Positions 33,477 to 39,846 of a stretch of DNA of 39,846 bases are shown here, in pieces. Source of the DNA: an uncultured Fidelibacterota bacterium (GTDB lineage Bacteria > Fidelibacterota > Marinisomatia > Marinisomatales > TCS55); contig CAJWGZ010000001.1 of assembly GCA_913041075.1 (NCBI GenBank), positions 1 through 39,846 of the forward strand, in the 5' to 3' direction. Positions within the stretch are counted from its first letter, which is position 1; the number at the start of each line of letters is the position of its first letter. Both the position numbers and the translations under genes were made by a program. The notes under the pieces are model-generated. The model had not been told where the DNA came from and searched no databases. It saw only the letters and a list, made by a program, of their open reading frames with translations.

Positions 33477-35276
33477 ATGATTCGAGATGAGATAAGAAAT
33501 TTTTGCATTATTGCCCATATTGATCACGGCAAATCAACTTTAGCCGATCGTTTGTTGGAAGACACCAAAACAGTAGCCAAAAAGGATATGCAGGATCAAG
33601 TGCTGGATAGTATGGACCTTGAACGTGAACGAGGTATCACGATTAAGAGCCATCCCATTCAAATTCATTATCAGCACAATGATGGTAAATCATATATTCT
33701 GAATCTCATAGATACACCCGGTCATGTCGATTTTTCTTACGAAGTGTCCCGTTCATTGGCTGCCTGCGAAGGCGCATTATTACTGGTGGATGCGGCCCAA
33801 GGTGTCGAGGCGCAAACCGTTAGCAATACGTACCTAGCCATTGAAAGTAATTTGAGCATAGTACCGATCATCAATAAAGTTGATTTACCCAGTGCCCAAA
33901 CACAGGAAGTCACCCAGCAACTTATTGAATTGATCGGCTGTGATGAAAATGACATCATTTTAGCCAGTGCAAAAGACGGTATTGGCATACAGGATATTTT
34001 TGATGCAATTATTAATAGAATACCTGCTCCACAGCAAAATTCTAATATCCCTACTCGGGCATTGATCTTTGATTCCACCTACAATAATTACTGCGGTGCA
34101 ATACCTTACGTTCGTGTGGTGGACGGTGTGCTTAAACCTGGGTTAACAGCGAGGTTTTTTGGTCACAGTCATGAATACGAGATAACAGAAGTGGGACATT
34201 TTGTGATAAAGATGATAAAAGCAAAAGAGCTACGTGCGGGGGATGTGGGTTATGTTATTGCTAATATCCGGGATGTAGCCCATATATTACCCGGTGATAC
34301 TTTAACAGCAAAACCAAACCAGGCTGTAGAACCACTCCCGGGTTTCAAACATATAAAACCAATGGTTTTTTCAGGCTTATACCCGTCCGATAGTGATGAT
34401 TATAACCAGCTACGCAAAGCGCTGGATAAACTGAAGCTAAATGATGCTTCTCTTATTTATGATCCTGAAACCAGTGAGGCCTTGGGGTTTGGTTTCCGCT
34501 GTGGTTTTCTTGGATTATTGCATATGGAAATCATCCAAGAACGTTTGGAAAGAGAGTTTAAGGTCAATTTAGTTACAACAACACCGAATGCACGGTACCT
34601 TGTGGTGCAAAAAAATGGCCAAGAGGTGGAGGTAGATACACCAGCCAAAATGCCGCCAAGTTCCGATATTCAGGATATCAAAGAACCATATATGGCATCG
34701 GAGATCATTACGCCAGTTGAATATATTGGTAAGATTATGAAACTATGTCAAAGTAAACGGGGCATTTATAAAAACACTGATTACATAACCAAAGATAAGG
34801 CTCAGTTACATTACGATCTCCCTCTGTCTGAAATAATATTTGATTTCTATGATAAATTAAAATCAGCTACCCGGGGGTATGCGTCTTTTGATTATACACT
34901 GGCTGACTACCGGCAAGGGGATTTAAAAAAACTGGATATATTGCTGAATGGTGAACCGGTGGATGCATTATCAATCATTACTCATGCCAGCGATGCATAT
35001 GATCGGGGTGTAGCGCTGTGTAGTAAATTAAAGGAACTAATACCGAGGCAACTTTTTGATGTTCCTATTCAGGCCTCATTGGGAACAAAAGTAATTGCCC
35101 GGTCAACAGTAAAGGCATTAAAAAAGAATGTAACGGCAAAATGTTATGGAGGGGATATTACCCGAAAGCGGAAACTTTGGGAAAAACAGAAGCAGGGGAA
35201 AAAACGCATGAAATTGATCGGGAAGATTGAGATTCCGCAGGAAGCCCTCCTGGCTGTGTTACAGATAGATAAATGA
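33477..35276 (+). CDS. lepA: Elongation factor 4 (LepA)
   Basis: A translational GTPase that acts on stalled or mis-translocated ribosomes. The 599 residues have the GTPase P-loop AHIDHGKST at 13-21, switch I/II (ERGITIKSHPI, DTPGHVDF) and NKVD. LepA-specific sequences FSGLYPSDSDDYNQLRKAL, LGFGFRCGFLGLLHMEI and a long C-terminal domain ending KQGKKRMKLIGKIEIPQEALLAVL follow, so it is not EF-G, EF-Tu or BipA. A GAGGAG sits 18 bases before the ATG, farther than ideal, but the N-terminus is the family's. Gene order with the CPBP protease follows 15 bases later. Confidence 0.97.
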   Translation: MIRDEIRNFCIIAHIDHGKSTLADRLLEDTKTVAKKDMQDQVLDSMDLERERGITIKSHPIQIHYQHNDGKSYILNLIDTPGHVDFSYEVSRSLAACEGALLLVDAAQGVEAQTVSNTYLAIESNLSIVPIINKVDLPSAQTQEVTQQLIELIGCDENDIILASAKDGIGIQDIFDAIINRIPAPQQNSNIPTRALIFDSTYNNYCGAIPYVRVVDGVLKPGLTARFFGHSHEYEITEVGHFVIKMIKAKELRAGDVGYVIANIRDVAHILPGDTLTAKPNQAVEPLPGFKHIKPMVFSGLYPSDSDDYNQLRKALDKLKLNDASLIYDPETSEALGFGFRCGFLGLLHMEIIQERLEREFKVNLVTTTPNARYLVVQKNGQEVEVDTPAKMPPSSDIQDIKEPYMASEIITPVEYIGKIMKLCQSKRGIYKNTDYITKDKAQLHYDLPLSEIIFDFYDKLKSATRGYASFDYTLADYRQGDLKKLDILLNGEPVDALSIITHASDAYDRGVALCSKLKELIPRQLFDVPIQASLGTKVIARSTVKALKKNVTAKCYGGDITRKRKLWEKQKQGKKRMKLIGKIEIPQEALLAVLQIDK

Positions 35277-35291
35277 TTTATAAATTAATCG

Positions 35292-36011
35292 ATGAATAAT
35301 TCCAGTTATTGGTCTACGACAAACTCACCCCTTTATAGTTTCATTTTTACTATTCCGCTATTTGTTATTTATGAGATCGGTGTATTCACCATTTCTGTAA
35401 ATGATATCGTAATACTCCGGAATGGTGCAGACGTACTTATGCGACAAGTTTTGGGTTTGTTTGGCATTTATGGCGTGTATGGGTTCAGCGCGTCATTCAT
35501 GATTGGTTTTATGGTTGCCTTCTTGCGCCAGAAAAAAGCGCTTAAATCCACTGCTATCCATGGAGAATATTTAATCTGGATGTTTCTGGAAAGTATTTTT
35601 TTGGGGTTTGCATTGTTCATCCTAATGGCATCCACAACACCGTTGCTGATTGCCAATACGACTGGGACAATGCTACAGCAAGTGGTGCTCTCAATTGGTG
35701 CTGGGATTTATGAGGAATTTGTGTTCCGTGTTATCCTTATCGCTGGATTTGGATCTATACTTGGTTTCATCTTCCAGTGGAAAAAAATAGCTAAAACAGT
35801 AAGTGGTATAATTTTTGCCGCCGCACTGTTCTCACTTTTTCATTTTATGGGTGATTATGGTGAAGATCCAAATTTTCCAGTATTCATGATGCGTTTTATC
35901 GCCGGTGTATTCCTGGGTATCATCTATGTGTTTCGCGGATTTGGGCCAGCAGCATACGCCCATACAGTCTATGATTTAATTGTGCTTACGCTTGTTACAA
36001 CGCAATTATGA
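35292..36011 (+). CDS. CPBP family intramembrane metalloprotease
   Basis: A membrane protein of 239 residues with about seven hydrophobic segments. The CPBP (Rce1/Abi-like) motifs are in order: Glu141-Glu142-x3-Arg146 (YEEFVFR) preceding a hydrophobic helix, then FSLFHFMGDYG with the metal-binding His, and AHTVYDLIVL near the end, with Asp where many have Asn. These proteins are glutamic-type intramembrane proteases or related; substrates in bacteria are mostly unknown. No bacteriocin or prenylation gene is nearby to suggest immunity or CAAX processing. It sits between lepA and the lgt block, with a 46-base stretch before the next short ORF. Confidence 0.85.
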   Translation: MNNSSYWSTTNSPLYSFIFTIPLFVIYEIGVFTISVNDIVILRNGADVLMRQVLGLFGIYGVYGFSASFMIGFMVAFLRQKKALKSTAIHGEYLIWMFLESIFLGFALFILMASTTPLLIANTTGTMLQQVVLSIGAGIYEEFVFRVILIAGFGSILGFIFQWKKIAKTVSGIIFAAALFSLFHFMGDYGEDPNFPVFMMRFIAGVFLGIIYVFRGFGPAAYAHTVYDLIVLTLVTTQL

Positions 36012-36066
36012 TGGGTCAACAATAATTACCTTAGATTTGGTAACGGTATAATTATAAATTTTTAAC

Positions 36067-36303
36067 CTGGATACGAAAATATCTTTACAAAGTTATACTA
36101 TTTTATCAGAATGTTCTTGCCATAGACGACCATTATGGGAACCATTTGCAGTTTTGGGTATTTTAGCAATTCTTGTGGGAATTAATTTTTACTACCAAAA
36201 AGATTATAGTAGTGTTTCCGATAGGGAAAAATATTGTCACGGATGTAGTAAAAAAATAGGTATTAGCGATAAATATTGCGCAAACTTTGGAGGAAAATTA
36301 TAA
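36067..36303 (+). CDS. Putative small membrane protein with zinc-ribbon-like tail, coupled to lgt
   Basis: This frame is open from 36058 to a TAA at 36301-36303 and has no ATG. Likely non-standard starts are CTG at 36067 (78 residues), or TTG at 36154 (49 residues). It encodes CSC and a basic RR, a single hydrophobic helix (about residues 27-43, FAVLGILAILVGINFYY), a short polar linker, then YCHGC-x10-CANFGGKL. That resembles a C-terminal zinc ribbon (CxxC...CxxCG) in which the fourth cysteine is Phe (TTT). Its stop overlaps the lgt start as TAATG, the same coupling as several neighbouring gene pairs, and it contains the lgt ribosome binding site GGAGGA (36289-36294). It may be a real small gene or a decaying one. 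Confidence 0.42.
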   Translation: MDTKISLQSYTILSECSCHRRPLWEPFAVLGILAILVGINFYYQKDYSSVSDREKYCHGCSKKIGISDKYCANFGGKL

Positions 36304-37169
36304 TGTGGCCTGTAATCTATGATTTTGGAATAATTCGCTTTCTGGGCTTTGAATTTCATCTGGCCATTTATTCGTATGGCTTCATGCTGGTTGTGGCTTT
36401 TTATACCTGCTATGCATTACTGCTAAAGGAAATGCGCCGCTTAGGTTATGGGGATAAACTTGCTTCTGATATACTAACTGCGGCGGCGATTGGTGGAATT
36501 GTTGGATCAAAGATCTATTATCTATTGGAGAATTTTGATCGTGTACTGGGTGACCCCACAGGGATGATATTAAGCGGTGCGGGTCTTGTTTTCCTTGGTG
36601 GTTTAATGGGTGGAACTTTGGGAGTGACTATTGTGCTAAAAAAGAATGATTTACCTTGGTTAACCTTCGCTGATATTGTTGCCCCATTACTGATATTAGG
36701 CTACGCTATTGGTCGAGTCGGTTGTTTTTTGGTTGGGGATGATTATGGTCTACCAACGAAATTCTTAATTGGTATGACTTTTGAAAATGGTGCGCCGCCA
36801 ACAACATACGAATCATTCACTTACAATTATCCTTGGGTAGACCTATCTGGTTGGAATTCTGGTGATGTAATTACTGTATTTCCAACTCAAATCATGGAAA
36901 CGATCATTGGTTTAGGGATATTTTATTTTCTCTGGAATAAACGGGAAACTATCCAGGTCAAGGGCAGTTTGTTTTTTACATACCTTATTTTTGCTGGAAT
37001 AGAACGGTTCTGTATGGAGTTCATCCGTATTAATCCAAAGTATATCTGGATAGTTCAGCCAGCCTTTGGACTTTCTGGTGCTCAGCTAATATCAATCATA
37101 ATGATAGGTGTGGGTACCTACTTTCTAGTAAAACCGCCACAAGTATCTGAAACAAAACCAGTCAATTGA
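36303..37169 (+). CDS. lgt: Phosphatidylglycerol--prolipoprotein diacylglyceryl transferase
   Basis: Lgt transfers diacylglycerol to the lipobox cysteine of prolipoproteins in the inner membrane, the first maturation step. The preferred start is ATG 36303 (MWPVIYDFG), nine bases after GGAGGA, giving 288 residues; an in-frame ATG at 36276 has no such site. About seven membrane helices are visible. The Lgt signature is present as GRVGCFLVGDDYG: Arg138 and Gly149 correspond to the essential E. coli Arg143 and Gly154, while the positions of Asn146 and Glu151 carry Cys141 and Asp146. ERFCMEFIRINP near the end is the second conserved region. It pairs with lnt at 9970. Confidence 0.93.
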   Translation: MWPVIYDFGIIRFLGFEFHLAIYSYGFMLVVAFYTCYALLLKEMRRLGYGDKLASDILTAAAIGGIVGSKIYYLLENFDRVLGDPTGMILSGAGLVFLGGLMGGTLGVTIVLKKNDLPWLTFADIVAPLLILGYAIGRVGCFLVGDDYGLPTKFLIGMTFENGAPPTTYESFTYNYPWVDLSGWNSGDVITVFPTQIMETIIGLGIFYFLWNKRETIQVKGSLFFTYLIFAGIERFCMEFIRINPKYIWIVQPAFGLSGAQLISIIMIGVGTYFLVKPPQVSETKPVN

Positions 37170-37182
37170 TCGTATTGGCCCT

Positions 37183-38022
37183 ATGATTAGGGCTATTGTC
37201 TTTTTTTACCTGGTCAGTGGTCTATATGGCCAGTCAGTACAGGTATATCAATTTCCCAGCGAATTTCAGACTCAGGAATTCTCTCCAGATATGATTACTG
37301 CAGGGCCAGGGGATTGGCTTTTTTATCTTGATAATAAGGCACGGCGTCTTGCCGCACGTTCACCTGCAGGAAATTTCCTATTCGCAGGTGGGTTTGGAAA
37401 TGATTATGATGCATTTTTTGATCCTGTCGGGCTCACCGTTTCCAACCTAGATCTGCTCGTCTGCGATCGTAGTGAAAAGAGGCTCCTGCGCTATGACTAT
37501 AAACTAAACTACACTGGCAGTATTAGCTTGGATCCATACCAGGATGGATCTGGAGTTTATATCGATAATATTTCTACAGACCCCTGGGGTTATTATTATC
37601 TCTATTCTGCAGATGACCATTTAATTCGGAGGGGCAATGCTTCTGGAATTGATCGGTTACCATTTCTGGATTTAAACCAACAAACCATTGACGAGATCTG
37701 TCTGGAGTCAATGGTAATCGTACCTAATGGTGATATAGGTCTATTATTCTCGTGTACGGGAGAAGTGGTAATATTCAATCGCCTAGGTCGAATAAAATCC
37801 AAACTGATGGTGGCTATTCCAGCACCTTTAAAATTACAGTATGTTGAAAATAAATGGGTAGTTGTCAACGCTCAGGGGCAAGGTCAGATCCTCGATCATT
37901 TAGAGACAAGTGAATTTTCAATACCAATTCGTGCCGACGAACAACTTTTGGACTGTACTGTAAATAATCGAGACTTGATATGTTTAACTAACCTAAGAAT
38001 GCTGGTACTTCAATTTGAATAG
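37183..38022 (+). CDS. Secreted NHL/beta-propeller-like protein
   Basis: A 279-residue exported protein. The signal peptide is short (MIRAIVFFYLVSGLYGQS). The remainder has repeating units of about 40-45 residues with the turn-and-strand pattern of NHL-type or six-bladed propellers: GDWLFYLDNKARRLAARSPAG, DLLVCDRSEKRLLRYDYKL, GYYYLYSADDHLIRRGNASG, GDIGLLFSCTGEVVIFNRLGR, and NKWVVVNAQGQGQILD. No lipobox or enzyme motif is seen. Similar secreted propellers are frequent in FCB genomes; here it is coupled (8-base overlap) to a large outer-membrane-type protein, so the two probably act together at the cell surface. Named family not recognised. Confidence 0.65.
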   Translation: MIRAIVFFYLVSGLYGQSVQVYQFPSEFQTQEFSPDMITAGPGDWLFYLDNKARRLAARSPAGNFLFAGGFGNDYDAFFDPVGLTVSNLDLLVCDRSEKRLLRYDYKLNYTGSISLDPYQDGSGVYIDNISTDPWGYYYLYSADDHLIRRGNASGIDRLPFLDLNQQTIDEICLESMVIVPNGDIGLLFSCTGEVVIFNRLGRIKSKLMVAIPAPLKLQYVENKWVVVNAQGQGQILDHLETSEFSIPIRADEQLLDCTVNNRDLICLTNLRMLVLQFE

Positions 38023-39846
38023 TAGAATTATTTTGTTCGCTGCCTTGAGCAGTTATTTGACTGGGCAAATATTATCAGTAATAGATACAATCCATGTTCC
38101 AGCGACTGCTACGGAAATTCAGCTGCGTCACAATTTGATTATTGATTCAACATTTATCGTTAATGGATTAGATAATGTTCCGTTCGACTATGTACTGGAT
38201 GCAGCGCAAGGTGTGGTATCATTGCCAAGTTCTAAAAAGGAGCCAAGAACCCTGGTAGTTAGATATAATCATTTTTCTGACCTCTTACCATTACGGGTGG
38301 GACCAAAGTGGCTGCAGTTACCACTCGTGGATTCACTGATAAATAAAAATAATTTACCTATAGAAACATCCTCTAGTTCAACGCCTATTATTCAAAATAC
38401 AGATGCTCTATTTACGGCGGGCACGGTGTATCGAACTGCCAGTGTATCCCCAATAACTGGTTCTGAATTTACTGGAGGTTTGCGGATGCAGATACAGGGT
38501 AACCTGGGACCTGATTTACAAATTAGCGGCGTCCTTTCCGATCAAAATTTACCGATCCAGCCAGAAGGAAATACTAAAACACTGGATGAAATTGATAAAG
38601 TATATTTGCAGGTAAATCATGATAATTTTCTAGTAACTGCCGGGGATATTGACGTGAGTTATTCGTCAGGTAAATTCATGAATATTGATAGAAAAATGAT
38701 TGGTCTAAACAATAACTTTAAGTATAAAGAATGGTCTGGAAGCGCAGTATTTGCCGGATCGAAGGGGAAATTAAACCAGGTAGAGTTTAAAGGTGTAGAT
38801 GGAAAGCAAGGACCTTATAAACTTACTTCCGGGGATGGCAACAGGGATATTATTATTTTAGCGGGATCAGAACGGGTCTGGTTAAATGGTATGCGCATGG
38901 TCCGCGGTGAAAACAATGATTATACCGTTGATTATGCTATCGGTGAATTGACATTTATGCCCCGGCACTTGATCTATTTTGATAGCGATATTTATGTTGA
39001 ATACCAATATTCAGATGCACAGTATAATCGCAGTGTGTTGGGTACATCTATGAAAAGGAATTTGAGAAATAAAGGTAATATACAATTGAATTGGTTGAGG
39101 GAATTTGACCAGGCCTTAGCGGGCGAAGATCAAATAGATAGTGAAATCATAAACTTGTTCAACAATGTGGGTGATAAAGATGTACAAATAAGTGGTGCGA
39201 CACAAGACACCCTCGGTGCCTACGTATTTGTGGATAGTATATATGTCTTTGATCCAGCGGACACTATCTTGGGTAATCATTTCAACGTGGCGTTTACCTA
39301 TGACGGATTTAGTGGTGAATATGCACGAAAGGTCACGATTAATGGGACTCTTTATTACGAATGGATGGGCAACAATGACCTCGATCAAATGCGCCAAACC
39401 ATGGACCTTTATAGCCCGTTGAGAAAGCTGGTAAAACCAGAGAGCCAGCAGATGGTTCAGGTAGTGAGTTATCATCAATTGAATGATTGGATGAATTTAT
39501 CTTTAGAATTAGCGGTTTCAGATCATGACCAAAACAGTTATTCCAGCGTAGATGACGCGGATAATCAAGGTATCGGTCATGAGGTCGAGCTATCCGGTCA
39601 AAAAATACCGCTTGGCGAAAAGATATTCTTCGGTTACCAGGTCTCTGACTGGAGTAGGACCGGCAGATTTCATACACTGCAACGGGATCGCTCCGTGAAT
39701 TTTAATCAGGACTGGAATATCCCTGTGAGTGGGCAGGAAAGGGAGAGACTGCGCAATGTGGGTGCAACCCTTACTATTGATTCATTAGGGTCAGTCAATG
39801 GAAGTTTTTCCCAATATGAAATTGGCTCTGCATTGCGAAAGCGAAT
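38015..39846 (+). CDS. Large secreted/outer-membrane protein, 3' end outside the window
   Basis: An open frame of 610 codons running off the right edge. A TTG at 38015, inside the previous gene's end, gives MNSRIILFAALSSYLTGQ, a plausible signal peptide; no ATG is available before conserved-looking sequence. The protein is beta-rich with many Asn, Asp, Tyr and Gly. Residues about 284-318 (GSERVWLNGMRMVRGENNDY followed by DYAIGELTFMP) match a repeat I associate with large FCB-group outer-membrane proteins; that is recollection only. Strands continue to the edge (EIFFGYQV-like, LTIDSLGSVNGSFSQYEIG). No cysteine-rich or enzyme motif is visible. Function unknown; a barrel or surface adhesin/assembly factor is possible. 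Confidence 0.7.
   Translation, partial: MNSRIILFAALSSYLTGQILSVIDTIHVPATATEIQLRHNLIIDSTFIVNGLDNVPFDYVLDAAQGVVSLPSSKKEPRTLVVRYNHFSDLLPLRVGPKWLQLPLVDSLINKNNLPIETSSSSTPIIQNTDALFTAGTVYRTASVSPITGSEFTGGLRMQIQGNLGPDLQISGVLSDQNLPIQPEGNTKTLDEIDKVYLQVNHDNFLVTAGDIDVSYSSGKFMNIDRKMIGLNNNFKYKEWSGSAVFAGSKGKLNQVEFKGVDGKQGPYKLTSGDGNRDIIILAGSERVWLNGMRMVRGENNDYTVDYAIGELTFMPRHLIYFDSDIYVEYQYSDAQYNRSVLGTSMKRNLRNKGNIQLNWLREFDQALAGEDQIDSEIINLFNNVGDKDVQISGATQDTLGAYVFVDSIYVFDPADTILGNHFNVAFTYDGFSGEYARKVTINGTLYYEWMGNNDLDQMRQTMDLYSPLRKLVKPESQQMVQVVSYHQLNDWMNLSLELAVSDHDQNSYSSVDDADNQGIGHEVELSGQKIPLGEKIFFGYQVSDWSRTGRFHTLQRDRSVNFNQDWNIPVSGQERERLRNVGATLTIDSLGSVNGSFSQYEIGSALRKR

Noticed and set aside
36026..36043. TTACC-N8-GGTAA dyad after the CPBP protease gene as a terminator
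   Set aside because: Only five base pairs, long loop and no following T-run.

Overview
The window is an AT-rich, very gene-dense stretch of bacterial chromosome with 45 protein genes (two cut by the window edges) and no RNA genes, insertion sequences, CRISPR arrays or prophage. It most resembles a Gram-negative of the FCB group (Fibrobacteres-Chlorobi-Bacteroidetes and relatives), and within it Candidatus Marinimicrobia/SAR406. The reasons are the batABCDE operon, a PorV/PorQ-like outer-membrane protein, a DUF5683-like protein, a DUF4321 protein, a sigma-54 activator directly in front of lptE, and several secreted proteins without recognisable function. The phylum assignment is inference from gene content; no rRNA is present to confirm it.

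Layout. From 1 to about 22450 everything lies on the plus strand, usually with overlapping stop and start codons. Block 1 (1-9967) is information processing: mutS (5' cut), a PorV-like protein, yicC, gmk, rpoZ, a family-4 uracil-DNA glycosylase, dnaB, a bifunctional Rel, an HU/IHF protein and ruvX. Block 2 (9970-16613) is envelope and membrane: lnt, a DUF5683-like protein, an orphan ecfT, truA, a DegS-like protease, psd and pssA (phosphatidylethanolamine synthesis), a DUF4321 protein and tatA. Block 3 (16785-22448) is batA-E followed by a SPOR-domain protein. Two minus-strand genes of unknown function (22455-23820) break the run.

Block 4 (23983-32853) holds uvrB, galE, a receiver-less sigma-54 activator, lptE, asnS, a LOG-like protein, acyP, nadE and a small secreted protein. 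A minimal MscS-type channel lies on the minus strand (32854-33360). Block 5 (33477-end) holds lepA, a CPBP protease, a small zinc-ribbon-like membrane ORF, lgt, a secreted propeller-like protein and a large outer-membrane-type protein that runs off the window.

How they fit together. Lgt and Lnt are the first and last enzymes of lipoprotein maturation and LptE is one of their expected clients. Psd/PssA, TatA, the periplasmic protease and the Bat proteins also belong to envelope maintenance. MutS, UvrB, UDG and RuvX form a scattered DNA-repair set. The points most worth a second look are the short ORF translationally coupled to lgt, a sigma-54-type -24/-12 element in the end of galE ahead of the sigma-54 activator, a calcium-loop-like insertion in LptE, the EcfT without ATPase partners, and the propeller/outer-membrane pair at the right edge.
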